A DNA stretch of 64,000 nt, taken from Mixta intestinalis (GTDB lineage: Bacteria > Pseudomonadota > Gammaproteobacteria > Enterobacterales > Enterobacteriaceae). Shown one piece after another: positions 42,497 to 52,211 of the stretch. The notes beneath the pieces are model-generated. The model worked only from the letters and a program-made list of their open reading frames with translations. It had not been told where the DNA came from and searched no databases. The stretch spans positions 2,604,001 to 2,668,000 of the forward strand of contig NZ_CP028271.1 of NCBI RefSeq assembly GCF_009914055.1. The letters are read 5' to 3'. The position numbers and the translations under genes are program-made. Each line of letters starts with the position of its first letter. Within the stretch, counting starts at the first letter, position 1.

Positions 42497-42737
42497 TTTC
42501 TCTCCTGTGCTGATGTTGACGAAAACCGGCAATTCAGGAGATATGCGTAACAGCGCTCACAGAACAGGCTGCCTGTACATATCTCAAGGTCACCAGACAT
42601 TTTTCAGGCGTTAGCTGTTCCGTCAGGTAACAACGACGCCAAAATCAGGAGAGGTTTACTGCAGATAGACATAGCGTATGAAAATAACGGTGTGATGTGC
42701 TGGCAGGCTGATGTCAGCCTGCACAACAAATAATGAA

Positions 42738-42989
42738 TTATTCCCGGCCCAACACTAAAGCAAGCAGTCCATGATAGTGCGTCTCCATCTCCGTGCCAGC
42801 CGCGCCATCCAGCTTCACCAACAGCCTGGAGCAGATCGCCTTGCGATTCACGCTTTGCCCGGCACGCAAAATGTCCTCTACAACCTGGCCCAGCGTCTCC
42901 TGCCGGGTTGGGATCGTGCTGTCTGCCATCGCATACGGCTGTACTGGTTTACATCCAGCTTCAGGTGTCCATCGTTGCTGCTGCATCAT
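42738..42989 (-). CDS. YmgB/AriR-like small protein
   Basis: An 83-residue protein with the YmgB-type core ETLGQVVEDILRAGQSVNRK, then AICSRLLVKLDGAAGTEMET. In family members this forms a helical dimer that may bind DNA. RBS AAGGGG in front of two adjacent ATGs. It probably shares a transcript with the gene at 42185, though a 240-base gap separates them. Confidence 0.68.
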   Translation of the reverse strand: MMQQQRWTPEAGCKPVQPYAMADSTIPTRQETLGQVVEDILRAGQSVNRKAICSRLLVKLDGAAGTEMETHYHGLLALVLGRE

Positions 42990-43125
42990 CGGCCCCTTCT
43001 GGTCAGATCAAAAAACAGGCGAAAAAGTTCTGCCGATTAAACTATACAAAAATGCAAAATCTGTACAGATTTTTTTAATTTTTCGTTAATAACTGAACAC
43101 TTTTTAGCAACCTGAGCGGATCCAG

Positions 43126-43180
43126 TCAGCCGCACATCCACCGGCCCTAATAGCGGATGGTAAGAACCGGGGTGCAAAGC
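43126..43180. repeat. 55-bp direct repeat, copy 1
   Basis: About 49 of 55 bases match the copy at 43251-43305. Begins TCAGCCGCAC and ends GCAAAGC. Lies between a YmgB-like gene and the CstA-type gene; a GC-rich stem (CCCGCGCC / GGCGCGGG, 43184-43205) lies between the copies. Confidence 0.75.
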
Positions 43181-43250
43181 GTCCCGCGCCACGGACGGCG
43201 CGGGCCGAGCCGTCATGGATGACATTTTGCGTCTTTGCGAACCGGTCATA

Positions 43251-43305
43251 TCAGCCGCACACTCACCGGCCCTAACAGCGGATGGTATGAACCGGAGAGC
43301 AAAGC
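43251..43305. repeat. 55-bp direct repeat, copy 2
   Basis: Partner of the repeat at 43126-43180, in the same orientation, 70 bases apart. Differences are single substitutions, with no indels. Confidence 0.75.
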
Positions 43306-43308
43306 CAG

Positions 43309-43334
43309 TAAAAAAGGCCGGTTTGCACCAGCCT
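43309..43334 (-). terminator. Terminator of the CstA-type gene
   Basis: GGCTGGT / ACCGGCC stem (one mismatch) with a GCAA loop and six Ts on the minus strand, 17-40 bases beyond the transporter's stop. Confidence 0.75.
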
Positions 43335-43350
43335 GTTCACAGTAATAGCC

Positions 43351-45150
43351 TCAGGAAACCGCCTCAACCGTTGGCGTCTGCGTGCGCACGCGCCACAGCA
43401 CCACCCAGCGCTGTATGGCTGCGATCATAATAATCAGCCCCAGCGCCACCATAATGATCGAAATGGTGCCGTTAAACAGGTTATATCCCTTCGCCGCCGG
43501 GTTGAAATAGACATACTTCACCATCCACCAGGCCGCATAGTTGACCGTCACATACAGATAAGCCAGCGGAACCAGACAGGTCAGCATATAGCGGCGCTTC
43601 TGCGCCATGCGCAGAATAATGGTCGCGCCGATCATCAAACCAATAGATGCCATCAGCTGATTAGAAACGCCGAACAGCGCCCAGACGGAGTTAATATCGC
43701 CGGAATTGAGCAAATATCCCCACAGCAAACAGGCGACGATACTGCAACCTACCGCGCCGGGCATCCAGTTAGTACGCTTCAGCGGTGCCCAGAGATCGCC
43801 CAGAAAATCCTGTAACAGATAGCGGGCCACACGCGTACCGGAATCGACCGCCGTCAGGATAAACACTGCCTCAAACATCACTACGAACTGGAAAAAATAG
43901 GAAGCCAGGTGGCTGAACCAGGGAATACGGGTGAAAATATCCGCCATCCCTACCGCCAGCGTCACTGCGCCACCGGTACGTCCGTAAAGATCGAGCCCGA
44001 TAGACTCGCTGAGCTGCGGCAGATGAACCACCTCCATTCCCAGCCCGGCGAACACCTCTGGCGTGGAGTTAATGGCGAAATAGTCCGCCGGATGCAGCGC
44101 GGTAGCGGCAATCAACGCCATCACGCCCACCACGCACTCCGCCAGCATAGCGCCAAAGGCGACCGGCAGAATATCGCTCCATTTATCGATCTGCTTCGGC
44201 GTGGTGCCGGAACCGATAAAGGCGTGGAAACCTGAAATCGCGCCGCAGGCGATGGTAATCGAAATAAACGGCCAGACCGGCCCCGCCAGCACCGGCCCGT
44301 TGCCGTGGATAAACTGCGTTACCGCCGGGAACTGAATTTCCGGGTTAATAAACACCACGCCGATCACCAGCGCGCCGAACACGCCAATCTTCATAAAGCT
44401 GGAAAGATAGCCGCGCGGCGTCAGCAGCATCCAGACCGGCAGCGCCGTCGCGAAGAAAGCGTAGAACGGCAGTACCAGGCTAACGGTGGAAGCACGCAGG
44501 CTAAGCCAGCTACCAAAGGCAGAATCCTGGATATAGGGGCCTGCAATAACGCAGCCGAAAATGACCAGGATACCAACCCAGGTAGCACCGCGCATGCTGC
44601 CGGTAAAACGCTCCCACAGCCCCACGCCAATCGCTACCGGAATGGTCATAAACACCGCGAAAGTGCCCCAGGGGTTGCGCTCCAGCGCATGCACCACCAC
44701 CATCGACAGGCCTGCCATGGTAATGGTGATAATAAACAGCATCGCCAGCCCGGTACACCAGCCCGCCACCGGCCCCAGCTCCGATTTCGCCACCTCCGAC
44801 AGCGACTTACCCTGATGCTTCATCGAGGCAAACAGCACCACGGTATCGTGTACCGCCCCGCCGATAACGCAGCCGATCAGCAGCCAGAGAAAGCTGGGCA
44901 GGTAACCATACTGCGCCGCCAGCACCGGCCCGACCAGCGGCCCCGCTGCGGCAATGGCGGCAAAGTGGCTGCCGAAATTTACCCATTTTTTGGTTGGTAC
45001 GTAATCTTTGCCGTCTTCCAGCAGATGCGACGGCGTAACCTCGCTGTCATCGGCATTCAGCACCTTACGCACGAAAAATACGCCGTACAGGCGGTAGCAG
45101 ATGGCGAGGATACACAGCGTCGCGATAACAAACGTCAATGCGTGTGACAT
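43351..45150 (-). CDS. CstA-family carbon starvation/peptide transporter
   Basis: A 599-residue inner-membrane protein of the CstA family with about 16 hydrophobic segments. Typical stretches are HFAAIAAAGPLVGPVLAAQY, GYLPSFLWLLIGCVIGGAVH, IACGAISGFHAFIGSGTTPK and LWALFGVSNQLMA-like VWALFGVSNQLMASIGLMIG. E. coli CstA and BtsT (about 700-716 residues) take up peptides or pyruvate; this shorter form belongs to another branch, so the substrate is uncertain. It is divergent from the FixJ-like regulator at 45532. Confidence 0.92.
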   Translation of the reverse strand: MSHALTFVIATLCILAICYRLYGVFFVRKVLNADDSEVTPSHLLEDGKDYVPTKKWVNFGSHFAAIAAAGPLVGPVLAAQYGYLPSFLWLLIGCVIGGAVHDTVVLFASMKHQGKSLSEVAKSELGPVAGWCTGLAMLFIITITMAGLSMVVVHALERNPWGTFAVFMTIPVAIGVGLWERFTGSMRGATWVGILVIFGCVIAGPYIQDSAFGSWLSLRASTVSLVLPFYAFFATALPVWMLLTPRGYLSSFMKIGVFGALVIGVVFINPEIQFPAVTQFIHGNGPVLAGPVWPFISITIACGAISGFHAFIGSGTTPKQIDKWSDILPVAFGAMLAECVVGVMALIAATALHPADYFAINSTPEVFAGLGMEVVHLPQLSESIGLDLYGRTGGAVTLAVGMADIFTRIPWFSHLASYFFQFVVMFEAVFILTAVDSGTRVARYLLQDFLGDLWAPLKRTNWMPGAVGCSIVACLLWGYLLNSGDINSVWALFGVSNQLMASIGLMIGATIILRMAQKRRYMLTCLVPLAYLYVTVNYAAWWMVKYVYFNPAAKGYNLFNGTISIIMVALGLIIMIAAIQRWVVLWRVRTQTPTVEAVS

Positions 45151-45395
45151 AGCCCACTCCCAAAATAAAAAAATTCAGGGCTATCCTGTCACGTGCGCGA
45201 AATGAAAGCGGCGGGTAAGAAAGTTAGCGGCGCTATAACAGATTAAGCGGTCAAAAAAGCGGGGTAAGCGGCATGCGATCGCTGTGCAAAAAAAACTACA
45301 CCACTGACCAACGCATCCCGTTGGCCAGCTGTTCCCTTTATCCTTTTTATCTCAAGGGATTAACCATCGTACTTTGTCATTTTTATTTCAAACAT

Positions 45396-45414
45396 GGTAA
45401 TGATAATTATTGTG
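45396..45414. promoter_or_regulatory. Fur box candidate upstream of the FixJ-like regulator
   Basis: GGTAATGATAATTATTGTG matches 15 of 19 positions of the Fur consensus GATAATGATAATCATTATC. It lies 118 bases before the regulator start in the 381-base gap shared with the CstA-type gene. The rest of that gap shows nothing else I can name. Confidence 0.5.
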
Positions 45415-45531
45415 ATAACATCCGGTATGTTTAGAAACATTTAACTTAATGTTGCCATTAGTTAACCAGAAAATCGCCGCCCGTTTTTAATCAACGCCTG
45501 CGGTGGCATACAGAGATAACAGGAGCACATT

Positions 45532-46152
45532 ATGGATCCTATTGTTTACGTGGTGGATGACGATCACTCCGTCAGGCAATCGCTGGTGCGTCTTCTCACC
45601 TCTGAGGATTATCAGGTGGCTGATTTCCCTTCCGCGCAGGCGTTTCTCGATCATCCTTTCAGCCCCGCTCCGGGCTGCCTGATCCTTGATATGAACATGC
45701 CGGAGAGCAACGGTTTCGATGTTACCGAAGCGCTGACAAAGCTCGGCTACCTCATCCCCACGATCTTTCTGACCGGCTACGGCACCATTCCGCTTTCGGT
45801 AAAGGCGATGAAAGCGGGTGCCTGCGAGTTTATGACCAAGCCCGCCGTGCCGCAGCTGCTGCTGAGAGCGGTTTCCGAGGCGTTACAGCTGGCGACTAAA
45901 AACCTGAGCGCTTCACAGGAGCTGCAAACGCTGACCGCGCGCTATGAATCCCTGACGCCCCGCGAGCGCGAGGTGCTACAGCTGGCAATTGGCGGCCTGC
46001 TGAATAAGCAAATTGCCGCCGCGCTGGACGTCAGTGAAATCACCGCCAAGGTACATAAAAGGCGGGTTATGGAGAAGATGGAGGTACGCTCTCTGACCGA
46101 TCTGGTCAGGGCCGCCGAGCGGCTGAATATCACGAAAACCCAGGGACGCTAG
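45532..46152 (+). CDS. FixJ/NarL-type response regulator
   Basis: A 206-residue two-domain regulator. The receiver has VVDDDHSVRQ at the N-terminus, the phospho-acceptor Asp in LILDMNMPES and FMTKPA with the conserved Lys. The C-terminal LuxR-type helix-turn-helix is YESLTPREREVLQLAIGGLL, then NKQIAAALDVSEITAKVHKR. The spacing fits the FixJ group. It is convergent with the large kinase gene, its probable partner. RBS AGGAG. The Fur-like site upstream suggests control by iron. Confidence 0.93.
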   Translation: MDPIVYVVDDDHSVRQSLVRLLTSEDYQVADFPSAQAFLDHPFSPAPGCLILDMNMPESNGFDVTEALTKLGYLIPTIFLTGYGTIPLSVKAMKAGACEFMTKPAVPQLLLRAVSEALQLATKNLSASQELQTLTARYESLTPREREVLQLAIGGLLNKQIAAALDVSEITAKVHKRRVMEKMEVRSLTDLVRAAERLNITKTQGR

Positions 46153-46186
46153 CGGACGTTATTTTGTCCACCCGCGTCAGCGATAA

Positions 46187-49100
46187 TCAGAAATTCTCTT
46201 CTTCGCCACCTTCCGTTGGCAGCGTAAAGGTGAAAAGGCTGCCGTGTGGCAGGCGTGGTTCTGCCGTTAACGCACCAAGATGCTTTTCAATGATGCCGGC
46301 GCTGATGGTCAGCCCCATCCCCATCCCCTGCTCTTTGGTGGTGTAGAAAGAATCAAACAGCCGTGCCTGAACTTCCGCGCTCAGACCAATGCCGGTATCG
46401 GCAATCTCCAGGCGGATTGTCTGCGGCGTCGGATTGGTGGAGCTGACGGTAATGGTGCGTGGACGATCGTGAATCTCCGCCATGGCATCAATAGCATTCA
46501 CCACCAGATTTAGCAGCACCTGCTGAATCTGTACGCTGTCACCATAGATAAACGCCTTCTCCGCCTTCAGCGCATATTCCAGCGTGACCTGCCGCCGCTC
46601 CAGCTCGCTGCGCGACAGCGCCATGATATGCCAGACCAGGTGATGCAGATTAACCCGCGCCCAGCTTGACTGCTGATTGCGCGTCAGCGCCTGTAGCCCG
46701 CGAATGATATTTCCGGCGCGTTCCCCCTCGCTGATAATCTCTTCCAGGCTGGCGCGTGCGTTAATCAACATCGCCGGTTCACGGTTGAGCCAGCGCAGGC
46801 TGGCCCCGGCGTTCGCTACTATCGACATCAGCGGCTGATTGATCTCATGGGCAATCGAAGCCGTCAGTTGCCCAACGGTGGTAGCACGCGCTACCCGCGC
46901 CAGGTCAGCCTGGGCGACACGCACGGCATCTTCCGACTGGCGTCGGGCGGTAACATCGGTAATGGTGCCGAAATATTCCGCGATGCTCGCCTCTTCGCCA
47001 ATAGGATTACCGACGCCCAGCAGATAGCGGCAGTCCCCGTCGGCGCGGAAAATGCGAAATTCCGCACGCATCGAAACGCCGTTACGCACGCTGTCGGTTA
47101 CCAGCCGGCTGATGCGCGGATAATCTTCAGGATGCACCAGCGTCAGGAAATCAGCCATCGACAGCGTGCGCTGCCCCTCCGGCAGGCCGAGGATGCGCGC
47201 ATACTGATCGGAAACGTACATTAAGTCCTGCTCCAGCTCCCAGCGCCAGGTGCCGGTATTACTGATTCGCTCCCCCAGCATTAGCGAAGTTTGGCTGGCA
47301 CGCAGCTCTTTTTCTACGCGACGTCGCTGGATGTTCTCTTCCAGCAGCTCCGCATAGAGTCGCGCCGTCTCCAGCGATACCGCCGCCTGCGCCGCCAGCA
47401 TCCTGACGATACGCGAATGCTCCGCCGTAAAGATTTCCGGCATCAGACGATTTTCCAGGTAGAGCACGCCGACCATACGGGCCTGCTTATACATCGGGAC
47501 GCAGAGCACCGCCGCGCCGGAGGTGACCAGATAGGCATCCTGGCTGAACGGGCTGAAGATCTCCGGCTTGCTGGTACGAATCTCCTGGCCAGTGCGCATC
47601 ACCGCCGCCAGCACCGAGAGCGGCATATCGTTTACCGAAGGCGTCTCTTTGACAATTCTGACCTTCACGCCGTCAGAGGTGGTTTCCGCCCAGGCCTGGG
47701 TTTCTGGCGTATTGTCATCCAGGATGCGAATCAGCAGACCGCGTTGGGCACCTGCGCGCTCCAGCAGCATGGTCATTAAAATATGGATCAGGCGATCGAG
47801 GTTGATCTCTTCGGTAAGCGCCCGCACCGCCCGCAGCACGCTCTCCAGGTCGCGAATCACCTCATTCGGCGCGAAAGCGATGGTGTCATAAGGCGTGCTG
47901 CGCCCGGAAGAGGCAAGATGAGGATAGAGCCGTTCCAGCTGGCGCAGCTTTGCCAGCGCGCCCCAGCGCTGCCAGGCACTGAACGCGCCTTTAAAGTAGG
48001 CGTCGGCGGCAACCGCATAGCCACAGGATTTGGCGAAGCGCCCGGCCAGCTCGCACGCCAGGCCGTTAATCGGATGACACTCCGCTTCGCCGGAGAGACG
48101 AATCGCTTTCTCATACAGCCCGACCGCCGCCTCATTCTGTTTATCCAGCCGTGCCAGTTCCGCTGCGATCAGCGCTTCCCTGTCGGCAAAGGTTGCCGGA
48201 TTATGCTGCGCCCAGCGGGCGATTCTGGCGTGGTGCGCGGTTACCGTCTGACGTTGCTGCGCGCTGAACTCGTCAGGCGCCATACCTGCCGTCAGCGCCA
48301 GCGCACTGTAAAAATGGTAATCCAGCAGGTGCAGATAGCCCGGCACCGCGCTAACGAACGGCGTTGCCTCGAGTAAATAGTCGGTGGCCTGGGCATATTC
48401 GCCGGCCATAAAGCAGGCTTTTGCCCGGTAGAGCCAGTACCAGAACAGCGTTAAAGGTATCGGCCTGCCGCCCTCGCCCGTCCCGGTAGCGAGCAGCGTA
48501 TCAGGAAACACCTCCATGCCGGAAAAACTGCCCGACGAGGCGTTACGCAAATGGGTAACGTACAGGCGCTGGATCAGCAGCAGGATCTCCACATCGGGAA
48601 AGCGCCGTTTGCGAATAAACGCCAGCCCGCGCTCGATGGTGGTCAGTACGCCATCAAGATGATCGCCGCGCAGTAAAAAATTCATCGTCTGATGCCGGAT
48701 AATAAAGCAGGCCACGGTTAAATCACCGTGATCGACCGCGACGGTGAAGCAGGTTTTAGCGTTTTCCACCGCCACGCTGAGCGGCGCAACCCAGGCACTG
48801 GCGAGATCGACCGCCAGCAGCGTTCGTCCTTTGAAGCCGTTAAAGTGATGGCGCATAACCAGATCGCGCCCCAGCTGGCTGTAGATCCAGCCGCGCTGAT
48901 ATTCATCATAGCGCCGTCCGATCAGCACGCCATACCAGGCCAGTGCGCCGGTAGCGGCACCGCACAGGCCGCGATCGAGCGTCATATGCATAATTTTACA
49001 CAGCAGCAGGAAATGCAGACGTGGGCTGGCGAACGCTGCAAACATGCTGGCATTGAGCATCAGGCTCATGATCGCTTCGGCCTCGCGATCGCAGGTAATC

Positions 49101-51778
49101 GCCAGCGTGGTAAACCGGCGCTGCGGATCGTCACCGACGCGCTGCTCCAGCACCTGCCAGGCACGATCGCAGTCGCTCGCCTCCGGATCGCGGCTGAAAT
49201 GGATACCAAACACCGCCAGCCATGCCAGCGCGGTTTCCAGCGCCAGCGACATATCGGACTGACGCATATGCAATTCTGCCATCATGCAGGCGGCTACCGC
49301 TTTCTGCTCCAGGCTGCCCGGCAGCCCCATAGCCCGATTGCAGAGCGCCAGCGCGGAAGGCAGATTTCCCTGCAAAAATTCACATTCCGCCTCCTCGAAC
49401 TCCAGCAGAAAATCTTCATCCGCCGCCTTTTGCAGCGCATCCTGCTTCAGTGATTTTGCCGTATGCAGATAACGCACCGCTGAAGCGTAGTCACCGGTGC
49501 TTTTCGCCCGTGCCGCGGCGCGGCGGCAGATCGCGCGGTAGCTGTCGCGCTGCGGCGAGAAGCGCACCGCATCAATCGCGGCGGTAATATGGTGAACGGC
49601 AAGAAACAGCGTGTCGTTGCTGTCATTATGACGTGCCGCTTCCGTCAGGCGGGCGGCGGCGGCAACGTTCAGACGGCACGCCTCTTCCGGCTCCAGCAGC
49701 GCCTGCGCCGCTTTATGTACCCGATCGTGGGTAAAAGCGTATTCATCACCGGCAAGCGTAATCAGACGGGCGGCGATAGCTGGCTGTAGCTGTTCCAGCA
49801 GGTGCGCGGGGGAGATATCCTGCATCTGGCTGAGCAGCGCCAGCCTGCCGCTTCCGCCGACGCTGGCAAGGCCACCCAGCAGTTTACGGGTGGTTGAAGG
49901 CAAATCGGCAAGCTGTTGTAGCATCAGGCTGGCGACATTTTCGGTATAGTTACGCGCCTCTATGGCAGCCAAATCGTAATGCCATTTGTTGTGCTGCGGA
50001 TGATGTGTGATCAGCCCGTCTTTGACGATGCGGCAAAAAAACTGCTGCGTAAACAGCGGATTGCCGCCCGTTTTTTCATGAATGAGCGTTGCCAGCTCAC
50101 CTAACCCGGAGGCGCGACTCTGAAAGCGCGCGCCCAGCCAGCGCGCAACCGCTTTCACGCTAAGCGGTGCCGGGCGAATATCCAGCCGCTCGCTGGCGCT
50201 GGACATTAACGCCTCGAGCTGCGGCGCGGCAAAACCTTTCGGAAATGCCTCCGCATCGCAGTATGAGACCACCATCAGCAGCGGCAGCGAGGTGCCGTTA
50301 TGGGCCAGATGCTCCAGTAGTTGCAGGCTGGCCTGATCGATCCAGTGAATATCTTCTATCAACAGCACCAGCGGGCGTCCCGGTGTGGCAAACGCCTTCG
50401 CCAGGCAGAGCGCCATCTGGTTGAAGCGCACCCGCGCATCAGCGGAATGCATATCGGCGGGAAGCCGCGCTTTGCTTTCCAGCAACAGCCCCAGCTCCGG
50501 CACCAGATTTACCGCCAGCCCCGCATAACTGCCCAGCGCCTGCGTCAGACGCTGCTTCCAGCGCGCTACTTCAGGAGCCGCCAGGCCCAGCAGCCAGAGC
50601 GTCAGCGAACGAAAGGCGGCGGTAATCACCGCATAAGGTAATACCGGCGAATATTGATCGGCCTTGCTGACCGCCAGCAGCGCGGAACGATGCTGGATAT
50701 TTTTTAACGCCGAGGCGATCAATGAAGATTTGCCGATTCCCAGCGGCCCGCTGATGGTCACCAGCACAGGCGTACCTTTCTGCCTTACCTGCTCAAACGC
50801 CGCCAGCAGCTGACCGCTCTGTGGATGGGCCAGCCAGAGATGCTCCGCCTGCGACAGCGTCGGCACCCGATCCTGTAGGCCAGGGGTAAAATCAGCGATC
50901 CGCCCCTCTTCAGACAGGTTCGCCTGGCAGCGGCGCAGATCCGCCAACAGCCCTTCCACCGTCTGGTAACGCCTCGCCGGGGATTTCTCCAGCAGACGCA
51001 AAATAATCGTCGAAAGCATCGCCGGGATCCCGGCGCGTATTTCATGAGGTGAACGGGGAGCTGAAGCGATGTGATGGTGCGCCCATTCCGCCTGCCCGCC
51101 TTCGCTCAGATCGAAGGGCAACGTGCCGGTCAACAGCTCATACAGCACAATGCCCAGGCTGTAGAGATCGCTGCGGCTGTCCACCGCATCGCGGGTACGG
51201 CTGGTATGTTCCGGCGACATATAGGCCAGCGTGCCACCCGATACGCTCAGGCGCGTCGGCGTTGTGTTTTCCGCAGGCGCGGTGGTCAGCCCGAAGCCAC
51301 CAAGACGACAGCTGCCGTCCGGGGCGATAAAGACGTTGCCAGGTTTGATATCGCTGTGCGTCAGCCCCAGCGCATGCAGCTGTCGCAGCGGCGTACAAAG
51401 ACGCAGCGCCAGCGACAGAAATTCATCGCAACTATACGCCGCACCGCGCACCGACTGAGCAAGGGTTTTAAACGGGAAAGCGGCATAGACCAGCGCGTAA
51501 CGCCCGTGATGCAGCGTGCAGCTGAGCGGTCTGATCGCCCAACTGTCAGCCAGCTGTGTGCGCAGGGAAAATTCGTTTTTCAGCAGCAGCGTCGCCTGAA
51601 AGGTCGCCTCTTCGCTGACCGGGCTGGCAAGGATAAAGGTTTCGCCCGCATGAAGCGGCTGGCACAGCGTCCAGGCGATACCGCCCTCCTGCGCCAGCGG
51701 GGTGAAAATAAACTCGTCGGTTAAGGTTAAAACCTTATCCTCCAGGCCGTTGCTGACGGCAGACAGTTTCTCACTCAT
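46187..51778 (-). CDS. Kinase-like/ATPase/sensor histidine kinase fusion
   Basis: An 1863-residue three-part protein of the type annotated as trifunctional Ser/Thr kinase/ATP-binding protein/sensor histidine kinase. Start ATG 51778 overlaps the receiver gene by 8 bases. Order: a Ser/Thr kinase-like domain (about 20-280) with HSDIKPGN and GTLAYMSPEH, but with GGFG where DFG is expected; an AAA-type ATPase (Walker A GPLGIGKS, Walker B LLIEDIHWID); a long helical-repeat region; a GAF domain (from NLDRLIHILMTMLLERAG); a PAS domain (TGTWRWELEQD); HisKA with SIAHEINQPL (His about 1644); and HATPase (N box LLNLVVNAID, G1 EIADTGIGLS). Cytoplasmic, with no clear membrane segments. Signals presumably to the receivers at 45532 and 51771. 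Confidence 0.93.
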   Translation of the reverse strand: MSEKLSAVSNGLEDKVLTLTDEFIFTPLAQEGGIAWTLCQPLHAGETFILASPVSEEATFQATLLLKNEFSLRTQLADSWAIRPLSCTLHHGRYALVYAAFPFKTLAQSVRGAAYSCDEFLSLALRLCTPLRQLHALGLTHSDIKPGNVFIAPDGSCRLGGFGLTTAPAENTTPTRLSVSGGTLAYMSPEHTSRTRDAVDSRSDLYSLGIVLYELLTGTLPFDLSEGGQAEWAHHHIASAPRSPHEIRAGIPAMLSTIILRLLEKSPARRYQTVEGLLADLRRCQANLSEEGRIADFTPGLQDRVPTLSQAEHLWLAHPQSGQLLAAFEQVRQKGTPVLVTISGPLGIGKSSLIASALKNIQHRSALLAVSKADQYSPVLPYAVITAAFRSLTLWLLGLAAPEVARWKQRLTQALGSYAGLAVNLVPELGLLLESKARLPADMHSADARVRFNQMALCLAKAFATPGRPLVLLIEDIHWIDQASLQLLEHLAHNGTSLPLLMVVSYCDAEAFPKGFAAPQLEALMSSASERLDIRPAPLSVKAVARWLGARFQSRASGLGELATLIHEKTGGNPLFTQQFFCRIVKDGLITHHPQHNKWHYDLAAIEARNYTENVASLMLQQLADLPSTTRKLLGGLASVGGSGRLALLSQMQDISPAHLLEQLQPAIAARLITLAGDEYAFTHDRVHKAAQALLEPEEACRLNVAAAARLTEAARHNDSNDTLFLAVHHITAAIDAVRFSPQRDSYRAICRRAAARAKSTGDYASAVRYLHTAKSLKQDALQKAADEDFLLEFEEAECEFLQGNLPSALALCNRAMGLPGSLEQKAVAACMMAELHMRQSDMSLALETALAWLAVFGIHFSRDPEASDCDRAWQVLEQRVGDDPQRRFTTLAITCDREAEAIMSLMLNASMFAAFASPRLHFLLLCKIMHMTLDRGLCGAATGALAWYGVLIGRRYDEYQRGWIYSQLGRDLVMRHHFNGFKGRTLLAVDLASAWVAPLSVAVENAKTCFTVAVDHGDLTVACFIIRHQTMNFLLRGDHLDGVLTTIERGLAFIRKRRFPDVEILLLIQRLYVTHLRNASSGSFSGMEVFPDTLLATGTGEGGRPIPLTLFWYWLYRAKACFMAGEYAQATDYLLEATPFVSAVPGYLHLLDYHFYSALALTAGMAPDEFSAQQRQTVTAHHARIARWAQHNPATFADREALIAAELARLDKQNEAAVGLYEKAIRLSGEAECHPINGLACELAGRFAKSCGYAVAADAYFKGAFSAWQRWGALAKLRQLERLYPHLASSGRSTPYDTIAFAPNEVIRDLESVLRAVRALTEEINLDRLIHILMTMLLERAGAQRGLLIRILDDNTPETQAWAETTSDGVKVRIVKETPSVNDMPLSVLAAVMRTGQEIRTSKPEIFSPFSQDAYLVTSGAAVLCVPMYKQARMVGVLYLENRLMPEIFTAEHSRIVRMLAAQAAVSLETARLYAELLEENIQRRRVEKELRASQTSLMLGERISNTGTWRWELEQDLMYVSDQYARILGLPEGQRTLSMADFLTLVHPEDYPRISRLVTDSVRNGVSMRAEFRIFRADGDCRYLLGVGNPIGEEASIAEYFGTITDVTARRQSEDAVRVAQADLARVARATTVGQLTASIAHEINQPLMSIVANAGASLRWLNREPAMLINARASLEEIISEGERAGNIIRGLQALTRNQQSSWARVNLHHLVWHIMALSRSELERRQVTLEYALKAEKAFIYGDSVQIQQVLLNLVVNAIDAMAEIHDRPRTITVSSTNPTPQTIRLEIADTGIGLSAEVQARLFDSFYTTKEQGMGMGLTISAGIIEKHLGALTAEPRLPHGSLFTFTLPTEGGEEENF

Positions 51779-52166
51779 CGTTGCGTTGCGCCTCACGGGA
51801 AGAGAGTTCACGGCGGATGGTATCCAGCAGCGTATCGACGTTGATCGGCTTGCGCAAGAAAGTGACAGCGCCCAGATTAATGGCGTACCACAGCATATTT
51901 TCGTCGCCGTGCCCGGAAATAAAAATAACCGGCGGCGGCATCAGCTGTAATACCACCTGCCGATAGAGATCGAAGCCGCTCATGCCCTTCAGCTTTACAT
52001 CAAGAATAAGCAAGGAAGCGTTAGCCAGCGCGCTTTTATCATCAAGAAACGCCTCTGCGGATTCAAACGCGTCGGTTTCATAGCCATCCGACTGCAATAG
52101 ATTGCTTAACCCGCTACGGACGGAGCGTTCATCGTCAACGATGACGATGCGCGGTGACGGCGCCAT
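51771..52166 (-). CDS. Receiver-only response regulator
   Basis: A 131-residue stand-alone receiver: IVIVDDERSVRSGLSNLLQS at the N-terminus, phospho-Asp in LLILDVKLKGMSG and the conserved Lys in FLRKPI. It has no output domain, so it may pass phosphate on or adjust the kinase. It overlaps the kinase gene by 8 bases and would be made with it. Confidence 0.92.
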   Translation of the reverse strand: MAPSPRIVIVDDERSVRSGLSNLLQSDGYETDAFESAEAFLDDKSALANASLLILDVKLKGMSGFDLYRQVVLQLMPPPVIFISGHGDENMLWYAINLGAVTFLRKPINVDTLLDTIRRELSSREAQRNDE

Positions 52167-52211
52167 GCTGTAATCCTCTGTATGCGTTCACACTGGCGTG
52201 AACGGCACGCC

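Noticed and set aside
44305..45147. 280-codon plus-strand ORF inside the CstA-type gene
   Set aside because: Gln/His/Arg-rich antisense of hydrophobic codons; the minus strand is the real gene.
48728..49453. 241-codon plus-strand ORF inside the giant kinase
   Set aside because: Antisense shadow; the sense frame is uninterrupted over 1863 codons.
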